Source: Thermococcus sp.
GTDB taxonomy: Archaea > Methanobacteriota_B > Thermococci > Thermococcales > Thermococcaceae
Direction: 5' to 3'
Assembly: GCA_027023165.1 (NCBI GenBank)
Contig: JALVWX010000100.1
Span: forward strand, 1 to 6,511
DNA: 6,511 bases
Shown here: in pieces, positions 1-5,978 of the stretch
Position numbering within the stretch: position 1 is the stretch's first letter
Layout: every line of letters begins with the position of its first letter
Translations under genes and position numbers: made by a program
Notes under the pieces: model-generated
Told to the model about the DNA's origin: nothing
Database searches by the model: none
What the model saw: the letters and a program-made list of their open reading frames with translations, nothing else

Positions 1-375
1 CTCTCCAGCATCGATGAGGTGGTCGCTCGGAAGGACCGCCACGATGGAGTCGCCGAAGGTTTCTTCAATGGTCTTTGTACCCCAGTATATCGCAGGGAGA
101 GTGTTTTTACCCATAGGCTCGAGGAGAAGGTTCTCCTCAGGAACTTCAACGCCAAGCTCGGTCAGATCATCCAGCACGCGGAACTTGTACCTCTCATTTG
201 TGACCACGAAGACTTCTCCGGGCTTGGAGAACTTAAGCGCCCTCCTAATGGTCTTCTGGAAGAGGCTCTCCCCGTCGAGGAATCGGACGAACTGCTTTGG
301 CATCAGCTCCCTGCTCAGGGGCCATAGCCTGGTTCCCTTCCCACCGGCGAGAATCAGCGTCTTCATGGCAACCAT
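1..375 (-). CDS. manC: Mannose-1-phosphate guanylyltransferase, N-terminal part (cut by window edge)
   Basis: This enzyme joins mannose-1-phosphate and GTP to give GDP-mannose, the cytoplasmic mannosyl donor for glycans and, in many Thermococcales, mannosylglycerate. Visible near the N-terminus is the nucleotidyltransferase signature LAGGKGTRLWPLSRE followed by MPKQF, with a later PMGKNT segment and LPSDHLI near the cut, all typical of the ManC/GMP family. Only 125 codons are present; full-length archaeal relatives are roughly 450-480 residues and often carry a C-terminal mannose-6-phosphate isomerase cupin, which cannot be checked here. Start choice: the ATG at 375 lies 6 nt after a GGTG ribosome site, the same spacing as in the neighbours. 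The ATG at 366 (giving MKTLILAGG) is the alternative many annotations would pick. It lies downstream of glkA with its own TATA box. The family call is firm; the symbol is by analogy. Confidence 0.9.
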   Translation of the reverse strand, partial: MVAMKTLILAGGKGTRLWPLSRELMPKQFVRFLDGESLFQKTIRRALKFSKPGEVFVVTNERYKFRVLDDLTELGVEVPEENLLLEPMGKNTLPAIYWGTKTIEETFGDSIVAVLPSDHLIDAGE

Positions 376-381
376 CCTGAA

Positions 382-415
382 CACCTGAGACCACTTGGGC
401 ACATTGGCTTTTAAC
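382..415 (-). promoter_or_regulatory. manC promoter (TATA box) and ribosome site
   Basis: On the minus strand GTTAAAAGCC (406-415) resembles an archaeal TATA box. A start about 25 nt downstream would fall near 386, leaving a leader of about 10 nt that carries GGTG just before the ATG at 375. The match is to a loose consensus, so this is an inference. Confidence 0.5.
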
Positions 416-420
416 GATAG

Positions 421-430
421 CGAAAAGAAA
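421..430 (-). terminator. T-rich terminator of glkA
   Basis: Directly after the glkA stop codon the minus strand reads TTTCTTTTCG. Archaeal RNA polymerase terminates at pyrimidine stretches rich in T without needing a hairpin. The same decamer occurs after the KH gene at 2566-2575. The site abuts the manC promoter. Confidence 0.45.
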
Positions 431-1833
<1,403 letters not shown>

Positions 1834-1853
1834 GGTTGCGGTGGCGGGTTCGG

Positions 1854-1864
1854 AAAAAGAAAAA
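1854..1864 (-). terminator. T-rich terminator of pgiA
   Basis: Ten bases after the pgiA stop, the minus strand reads TTTTTCTTTTT, the strongest oligo-T tract in the window and a good candidate for factor-independent archaeal termination. It separates pgiA from glkA, which has its own promoter immediately downstream. Confidence 0.65.
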
Positions 1865-1874
1865 CAGTTGGGGA

Positions 1875-2444
1875 TCACTCCCTCCAGCGCGGGTTGTCTA
1901 TCAGCCTGACCTCGCCGTCCTCATCGACGACCAGCTTGGAGAAGCCCTTCTCCGCTATGCTGCCGTAGTCGTGACCCGCATCGGCAGGATAGACCGCGAG
2001 GAATATGAACGGCTCGTCGCCGGTGTTAACAGTCCTGTGGGCCCAGTGGGGTGGGACGTAGACAACCGTTCCAGGTTTCATCGGTATCCACTCGGCCTTT
2101 CCTTCCGGCGTCTGAAGGAGCATTCCGCCCTTCCCCTTGATGCCGTAGTATATCTCCGCCCTGTCGGCCTTTGAGTGGAAGTGTCCCTTCGTGAAGAAGA
2201 ACTCCCCACCGACCTTGCCGGGATAGAGGACGGTTGTGGCGAAGTTGAGATCGCCTTCCTTCTCCTCCTGCTCTACCGCATAGACCTCGTAAACCACGGG
2301 ATCGTCCTTGAGGAGTTCGTTGTAAGCTTTTTCATCGAGGAAGTAGCCCCTGAGGTCGCTCAGCCTCCTGACGAGCTTTTTGGCCCCAGGAATGACGCCG
2401 GTCTCAAGGTCGATGTCAACTCCAATCGGGTTCTTGTACTCCAT
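1875..2444 (-). CDS. pgiA: Cupin-type glucose-6-phosphate isomerase
   Basis: It interconverts glucose-6-phosphate and fructose-6-phosphate in the cytoplasm, for both glycolysis and gluconeogenesis. The 189-residue product is the metal-binding cupin type of archaea, unrelated to the classical isomerase. The metal ligands are in the expected places: H88 and H90 (GHFHSK), E97 (RAEIYY) and H136 (PPHWAHRTVN). The blocks EVYAVEQEEKEGDLNFATT (53-71), GKGGMLLQTPEG and YPADAGHDYG are characteristic. The length equals that of the Pyrococcus enzyme. Start: ATG at 2444 is 6 nt after GGTG, giving MEYKNPIGV; the ATG at 2450 and GTG at 2453 overlap the ribosome site. It precedes glkA but is separated by a terminator and separate promoter. 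A glycolytic motif just upstream of its BRE/TATA suggests activation by Tgr under gluconeogenic growth. Confidence 0.96.
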   Translation of the reverse strand: MEYKNPIGVDIDLETGVIPGAKKLVRRLSDLRGYFLDEKAYNELLKDDPVVYEVYAVEQEEKEGDLNFATTVLYPGKVGGEFFFTKGHFHSKADRAEIYYGIKGKGGMLLQTPEGKAEWIPMKPGTVVYVPPHWAHRTVNTGDEPFIFLAVYPADAGHDYGSIAEKGFSKLVVDEDGEVRLIDNPRWRE

Positions 2445-2473
2445 GAGCATCACCGGAGTAAGTAGGAAGGCCC

Positions 2474-2488
2474 CTATTTAACCTTTCC
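2474..2488 (-). promoter_or_regulatory. pgiA BRE/TATA promoter
   Basis: The minus strand reads GGAAAGGTTAAATAG: a purine-rich BRE-like stretch followed by TTAAATA (2475-2481). A start about 25 nt downstream falls near 2453, leaving a leader of about 9 nt before the ATG at 2444, again mostly the ribosome site. Confidence 0.65.
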
Positions 2489-2494
2489 CATTTG

Positions 2495-2511
2495 TATCAC
2501 TGGTAGTGTTA
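2495..2511. promoter_or_regulatory. Thermococcales glycolytic motif (Tgr/TrmBL1 operator) upstream of pgiA
   Basis: The plus strand reads TATCAC-TGGTA-GTGTTA, 11 of 12 matches to TATCAC-N5-GTGATA. It lies upstream of the pgiA promoter, 13 nt from the TATA box and immediately behind the BRE. For this regulator an upstream site is the arrangement seen at genes it activates (gluconeogenesis), opposite to the site at glkA. Confidence 0.8.
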
Positions 2512-2565
2512 TACCGGCGAGAAGCGTAAGGGGAGAAAAGACTAACGCGGAAGCTGGGCTGAGAA

Positions 2566-2575
2566 CGAAAAGAAA
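2566..2575 (-). terminator. T-rich terminator after the KH gene
   Basis: 22 nt past the stop of the KH-domain gene the minus strand reads TTTCTTTTCG, identical to the decamer after glkA. A second, weaker T-run (CTTTTC) lies at 2534-2540. The stretch 2512-2597 contains no gene that I can recognise. Confidence 0.45.
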
Positions 2576-2597
2576 CGGCGGGTTGAGATGATTTGCA

Positions 2598-2777
2598 TCA
2601 CTTGGCCCGGACTTCGATCTTCTTGCCTATGACGAGTTCAGCAGCCTTTACCGCGGCGCCACCGCTGCCAACGGCGATTCTAACCTGGTCCTCAGGGACG
2701 TAGACGACTACCTTGTCATCAAGCTCCTCCATATCCAGGATTTTGACGTTGAGCATCTTCTCCAGCCTGTCCTTCAT
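2598..2777 (-). CDS. Stand-alone KH-domain RNA-binding protein, 59 aa
   Basis: A short gene that fills the gap between pgiA and the TraB gene. The product begins MKDRLEKMLNVKIL and contains VPEDQVRIAVGSGGAAVKAAELVIGKKIEV (about 27-56), which has the layout of a NusA-type (type II) KH domain: a strand, the VPEDQ turn, a helix, the GxxG loop (GSGG, 37-40), a second helix and a final strand. KH domains bind single-stranded RNA or DNA through the GxxG loop. The partner and role are unknown; a part in RNA processing or transcription is only a guess. The ATG at 2777 is preceded by GGGG at 6 nt, the same spacing as its neighbours. It follows the TraB gene by 27 bp, and a TATA box lies inside the end of that gene, so it may be both co-transcribed and independently expressed. 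Confidence 0.85.
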   Translation of the reverse strand: MKDRLEKMLNVKILDMEELDDKVVVYVPEDQVRIAVGSGGAAVKAAELVIGKKIEVRAK

Positions 2778-2804
2778 GGCAATCCCCGCCCTAAATTGGC
2801 GGCA

Positions 2805-3512
2805 TCAAATATAAACGTAACGACTCGCCCCGTAGTCCCGGTAGCTCCGTTCCTTTACCCTGTCGAGCAAATGTTCTATCCCCTGCTTATGGCCGAGTCC
2901 AACGATGGCTATTACCCTTGGCCTTTTAACCCCCCTGCGCTTAAGCTCATCCACAATGGAGATGAGGTTCCGCGCCATTACCTCGTTCCTCTCCTCAACC
3001 AGAACGCGGAAGAGGTAGGGATAGCGCCGCCTGAAGGCGAGCATCATAGCCCTGTACTCCTCCATTGGATTGGACTCCTCACCGGGGGGTTTTATAGGTA
3101 GGAAAACTGAGAGACCTTCGAGGGCCATGAGGATCTTCTCCCTCGCCGGGGCCGAGGCTATCTTGCCCAATATGGCGTTTATGTCATCGTCGATGAGGTA
3201 GAGGGGGACGCCGAGCAGTCCGGCGGCGCTTATGGCTGCCTTCATCTCCTCCCCGGGCTTCATTCCAAACTCGTCGCCGAGCTTCTCCTCAACCTTCGCC
3301 AGGGCGTAGTTTATAAGCCCCCTCCTGCCGAAGCGGAGCGCGTCCTCAAGGCCCATCTCGGCCCCGGACTGCATTGAGAGGAACCTCGCCCTGTCAAGCT
3401 CCACCGCCACCGCGTCGGGCTTCTCTCCGAGGATCGTCCTAAGTACCTCCTCCCTGCTCTCGGGCGAGACGTGCATCGTGCCAACGACCCTGACGTAGCG
3501 CAGGTAGCTCAT
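2805..3512 (-). CDS. TraB/PrgY/GumN-family protein, short soluble form
   Basis: A 235-residue member of the TraB family, whose bacterial relative PrgY shuts down pheromone signalling and which is thought to share a fold with putative metalloproteases (Tiki/ChaN-like); the archaeal role is unknown. Key features: VVGTMHVSPES (9-19) with the GTxH motif, VELDRARF (38-44), ERNEVMARNL (174-183) and VGLGHKQGIEHL (204-215) with the GxxH motif. Many archaeal TraB proteins are nearer 390 residues with a hydrophobic C-terminal half; that part is absent here and no membrane segment is visible, so it is probably cytoplasmic. Start: ATG at 3512 overlaps the rnz stop as ATGA and follows GGAGG, so translation is coupled to rnz. 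The upstream in-frame ATG at 3545 would run deep into rnz and is rejected. Family firm, function open. Confidence 0.85.
   Translation of the reverse strand: MSYLRYVRVVGTMHVSPESREEVLRTILGEKPDAVAVELDRARFLSMQSGAEMGLEDALRFGRRGLINYALAKVEEKLGDEFGMKPGEEMKAAISAAGLLGVPLYLIDDDINAILGKIASAPAREKILMALEGLSVFLPIKPPGEESNPMEEYRAMMLAFRRRYPYLFRVLVEERNEVMARNLISIVDELKRRGVKRPRVIAIVGLGHKQGIEHLLDRVKERSYRDYGASRYVYI
2807..2816 (-). promoter_or_regulatory. TATA box of the KH-domain gene
   Basis: The minus strand reads GTTTATATTT at the very end of the TraB gene, the best-looking TATA box in the window by eye. A start about 24-25 nt downstream falls near 2786, giving a leader of about 9 nt. Confidence 0.6.
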
Positions 3513-4453
3513 CCTCTCTCCTCCAGGAGGTTCCTCAGCTCCCATGAGCCGGATTTGAAGGTTATGGCGTCGAAGTCCCTCGGGACGAGGGAGTTAATCC
3601 CCAGGCTCTCACATATCCTCGCCGCTTCCCTTAAGTATTCCTCGTAGGTGTAGCGGAAGGCCCTGTGGAAGAGCGCGAGGAGCTTTGCCCTGGCCTTTCT
3701 CGCTGTCTCGCAGGCCTCCTCGACGGTGGAATGATAGCTATCGCCCCTGTCGCCGGGGTTCAGGTATGTTGCCTCGTGAATGAGAAGGTCAGCCCTCTCC
3801 GCGAAGAGCCTCACCCTCTCAGCCGGCTCGGTGTCGCCGGTGTAGACGACCTTGAGTCCCTTCCTCCTCGGTCCGGTGACGTCTTCAAGACGGATTATCC
3901 GGCCGTTCCACTCGATTTGCCCCTCCCTTTCAAGCTTCCCGAGGATTGGGCCTTCCTCCAGCCCATACTCCCCCAGCTTCTCGGGCAGGAACTTTCCGCG
4001 CCTGTCCTTCTCCTTGAAGACGTAGCCAAGGGCCGGAATCCCGTGCTCCACCTTGAAGGACCAGATTTCATAGTCACCGAACTTCAATCTGGTCTCGCCA
4101 AGCTCGTGAACGTGTATATCGAAGCCCGGCCGGAAGAAGCCGCTGTTGAGGAAGTGCTGCACGAACTCGAAGGTGTACTTGGGGCCGTAGATGTGGAGCG
4201 GCTTTTCCCTGTCCCAGAGGTTCATCGTCTGAATCAGACCGCCGAGGCCGAGGTAGTGGTCGCCGTGGAAGTGGGTTATGAATATCTTCTCGACCTTCAT
4301 GGGGCTGAGCCTCGCCGTGTTCATCTGCCTGATCGTCCCCTCTCCTGCATCAAAGAGGATTATCTCTCCTTTGTAGCGGAGGGCTATCGCTGGCACATTC
4401 CTTTCCTTGGTGGGCATTATTCCGCCGGTACCCAGGAAGAAAACTTCGAGCAT
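3509..4453 (-). CDS. rnz: Ribonuclease Z (tRNA 3'-end processing endonuclease)
   Basis: This zinc-dependent endonuclease removes the 3' trailer from pre-tRNA in the cytoplasm. The 314-residue product is a metallo-beta-lactamase-fold protein: the N-terminal FLGTGGIMPT, LFDAGEGTIRQM, the metal motif THFHGDH (about 60-66, HxHxDH), His in KVEHGIPALGY (about 137), Asp in VYTGDTEP (about 207), the HEATY motif (about 226) and His in LALFHRAF (about 263). The insertion around 150-180 with GPILGKLEREG is typical of RNase Z and distinguishes it from other family members. Length is usual. Start: ATG at 4453 lacks a Shine-Dalgarno site, but a TATA box lies 25 nt upstream, so the message is probably leaderless. 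It follows the ferredoxin-like gene by 21 bp and overlaps the TraB gene by 4 bp. Confidence 0.94.
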   Translation of the reverse strand: MLEVFFLGTGGIMPTKERNVPAIALRYKGEIILFDAGEGTIRQMNTARLSPMKVEKIFITHFHGDHYLGLGGLIQTMNLWDREKPLHIYGPKYTFEFVQHFLNSGFFRPGFDIHVHELGETRLKFGDYEIWSFKVEHGIPALGYVFKEKDRRGKFLPEKLGEYGLEEGPILGKLEREGQIEWNGRIIRLEDVTGPRRKGLKVVYTGDTEPAERVRLFAERADLLIHEATYLNPGDRGDSYHSTVEEACETARKARAKLLALFHRAFRYTYEEYLREAARICESLGINSLVPRDFDAITFKSGSWELRNLLEERG

Positions 4454-4472
4454 ATTTTAGCATTAGAGTGGT

Positions 4473-4482
4473 GTTTAAAAAG
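4473..4482 (-). promoter_or_regulatory. rnz TATA box, leaderless start
   Basis: The minus strand reads CTTTTTAAAC, overlapping the stop codon of the ferredoxin-like gene. Its centre lies about 25 nt before the A of the rnz ATG, so transcription would begin at or within a base or two of the start codon. Confidence 0.6.
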
Positions 4483-4891
4483 AGTAACGTTCAGGCCAGT
4501 TGTTGCGCTTGAATCTTTCGGCGTGTTCTTTACGGAAAACAAAACGGAGACCGTATCTCTTCTTAAACGGAAGCCGCAGGGTGCTGTACAAGAGTGTTAT
4601 TGCTGGATGTTTAATCTGCTTCTCGGCAGGTTGTAATGCCCCAGTAGGACAGGCTTGGACACAGATATAACACCTTTTGCAGTTTTCGGGATGCACCATG
4701 AACGGTCTCAGTCGAACTTTGTACCTAACCCCAAAGAGGCTCACTTTCATTGGTACAACCTCCCAAATCCTGTCACTGAAGGGACACACGTAAATGCACT
4801 CGTCACCACCACCGCATATGGGATAGTGTATCACTAAGGGAGCCTCATCCTTCATTCGCCCATAGTATTCTTTCCAATCCACTTCATTCAT
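4475..4891 (-). CDS. Ferredoxin-like iron-sulfur protein, 138 aa, 7 cysteines
   Basis: A small predicted electron carrier or Fe-S subunit of unknown partner, cytoplasmic (no signal or membrane segment). Two cluster motifs are visible. The second is complete, CKRCYICVQACP (C71, C74, C77, C81). The first is CGGGDECIYVCP (C26, C32, C36), CX5CX3CP, in which the usual second cysteine is Gly29, next to Asp30. A 34-residue insert separates the motifs, and a basic C-terminal tail of about 55 residues (KKRYGLRF...) extends beyond ordinary ferredoxins. One cluster should be [4Fe-4S]; the other may be [3Fe-4S] or use a non-cysteine ligand. Start: ATG at 4891 follows GGTGA at 7 nt. Base composition differs from its neighbours: by hand count 4501-4860 is about 49% GC against about 60% in sampled lines of rnz. 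I do not recognise a specific named function. Confidence 0.85.
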   Translation of the reverse strand: MNEVDWKEYYGRMKDEAPLVIHYPICGGGDECIYVCPFSDRIWEVVPMKVSLFGVRYKVRLRPFMVHPENCKRCYICVQACPTGALQPAEKQIKHPAITLLYSTLRLPFKKRYGLRFVFRKEHAERFKRNNWPERYSF

Positions 4892-4904
4892 GTTATCTCA
4901 CCCG

Positions 4905-4943
4905 ACATGTCTTTAATCGACATATCGTTTAACATATCGCTTA
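4905..4943. repeat. Three related 12-bp repeats in a divergent promoter region
   Basis: On the plus strand the units are ACATGTC-TTTA (4905-4915), ACATATCGTTTA (4920-4931) and ACATATCGCTTA (4932-4943). The last two are tandem with one mismatch; the first has one indel and contains the 8-bp palindrome GACATGTC. They cover the predicted promoter and transcript start of the ferredoxin-like gene, as an operator would. The regulator is unknown. Confidence 0.6.
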
Positions 4944-4947
4944 TAAG
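4940..4947 (-). promoter_or_regulatory. Candidate TATA box of the ferredoxin-like gene
   Basis: CTTATAAG, a palindromic TATA-like element, would place the transcript start near 4918, with a leader of about 26 nt containing GGTGA. The alternative GTTAAACG (4927-4934, minus strand) would start near 4905-4906. Either lies inside the repeat cluster. Confidence 0.45.
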
Positions 4948-4965
4948 ATTTTTGGATTGGGATGA

Positions 4966-4987
4966 TTTAAAAGAAAAGGATTAAAAC
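4966..4987 (+). promoter_or_regulatory. Promoter of the TPR-like gene
   Basis: Two candidate TATA boxes lie close together: TTTAAAAG (4966-4973) and ATTAAAAC (4980-4987), the second preceded by the purine-rich AAGAAAAGG that resembles a BRE. They predict starts near 4994 and 5008. The ribosome site GAGGTG at 5008-5013 fits the first start better. Confidence 0.5.
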
Positions 4988-5018
4988 CCCGGCGCAGTAA
5001 GTTATGTGAGGTGTTGAT

Positions 5019-5978
5019 ATGCAGGATATACTGAAGGCCATCGAGGAGAAGGATTGCAGGAAGATTGCGACCCTTCTGTACAACAAGGTTGACTCGCTTG
5101 AGGACGAGGAGCTTAAAGAGGTCCTCGAGAGGGCCGAGAAGCTGGCCCTTGAGTGTGAAGACTTCGAACTTTACAAGCTCACCACTTACTACTTCCACGA
5201 ACTGCTCGGGATGGACAAGGTCCCGGAGTTCGAGAAGCTGGTCGAGGAGAAGGACACGTTCGAGGCAAAATTCCAGCTGGCAGACCTCTACTACATGATC
5301 GGCGAGCTTGAGAAGAGCCTTGAGCTTTACAGGGCGCTCCTCGAGGAGGAAACCGCCAAGGGCAACCTCGAGCACGTCGGAAAGATATACTACAGCATGG
5401 CGATGATACACGAGGAACTGCAGGAATACGACAAAGCCCTCCAGCTCATGGAGAAGGCCGAAGAAGCGTTCAGGAACCTCGGCAACGAAGAGGAACTCCT
5501 GAGGGTCCAGATACACCACGCCTACGTCAAGTTCGAAGCCGGGGAGCCCTACGAGGCCAAGGCGATGCTCGCGGGCCTTCTGTCGAAGATACGGGACAAG
5601 GAAGACCTCATAGTGGAGGTTCACCTCAGCTTCGAGGAGATATTCGAGGAGGACGAGAACTACGACGCCGCCCTGCAGGAGTGCCTCTACGCCATGCTCC
5701 ACGCGAGGGGAACGGACTACGAGGATATAGCCTTCGGCTCACTCATGGACGTTCTCTGGCAGCTCTTCCTCGAAGACGACTTCGAGACGGTTTACCTCAA
5801 CATCGACATGTTCGCGGAGGCGTTCCCCGACATGCGGAACTTCTTCGAGGCGGTTAAGGCCATAGCCCTCTTCAAGGACGGAAAGATAGAGGAGGAAGAA
5901 GTGAGCAAATACGTCGAAAAGGTCACGGACCAGAGGCAGATAGACCTCCTCGAGCTGTTGGGGGAGGCGGAGCTTTAG
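5019..5978 (+). CDS. Acidic TPR-like repeat protein, 319 aa
   Basis: A helical, strongly acidic protein (rich in Glu, with Leu and Lys) built from tetratricopeptide-like repeats, which usually act as protein-binding scaffolds; no catalytic domain, signal or membrane segment is seen. Repeat-like helix pairs are at about 81-113 (AKFQLADLYYMIGELEKSLELY), 120-155 (YYSMAMIHEELQEYDKALQLM), 161-191 (HHAYVKFEAGEPYEAKAML), 198-227 and 237-269, the last two more diverged. The second is the best match to the TPR consensus. The ATG at 5019 follows GAGGTG at 5 nt. It is the only plus-strand gene here, divergent from the ferredoxin-like gene across 127 bp and convergent with the CDF transporter, overlapping it by 4 bp. 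The target is unknown; the shared intergenic region makes co-regulation with the ferredoxin gene possible but unproven. Confidence 0.85.
   Translation: MQDILKAIEEKDCRKIATLLYNKVDSLEDEELKEVLERAEKLALECEDFELYKLTTYYFHELLGMDKVPEFEKLVEEKDTFEAKFQLADLYYMIGELEKSLELYRALLEEETAKGNLEHVGKIYYSMAMIHEELQEYDKALQLMEKAEEAFRNLGNEEELLRVQIHHAYVKFEAGEPYEAKAMLAGLLSKIRDKEDLIVEVHLSFEEIFEEDENYDAALQECLYAMLHARGTDYEDIAFGSLMDVLWQLFLEDDFETVYLNIDMFAEAFPDMRNFFEAVKAIALFKDGKIEEEEVSKYVEKVTDQRQIDLLELLGEAEL

Noticed and set aside
2512..2597. Purine-rich intergenic stretch that might hide a small gene or RNA
   Set aside because: No open frame with a start and ribosome site and no stable-looking hairpin was seen; the T-rich minus strand is explained by termination of the KH gene.
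2581..2605. Possible C/D-box guide RNA (ATGATT, or GTGATG on the other strand) beside the KH gene
   Set aside because: No convincing CTGA D box at a suitable distance on either strand, and the sequence overlaps the gene's end.
3665..4636. Long plus-strand open frame of 323 codons opposite rnz and the ferredoxin-like gene
   Set aside because: It spans two well-supported minus-strand genes with clear motifs, has no recognisable domain or ribosome site, and is the kind of antisense frame that codon bias in GC-rich DNA produces.
4808..4813. TATCAC half-site of the glycolytic motif
   Set aside because: The matching GTGATA half is absent at the required 5-nt spacing, and it lies within the ferredoxin-like coding sequence.
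4941..5702. Minus-strand open frame of 253 codons opposite the TPR-like gene
   Set aside because: The plus-strand frame has a promoter, a strong GAGGTG site and repeat structure. The antisense product is a Leu/Val-rich mirror of the Glu/Lys codons and begins inside the TPR gene.
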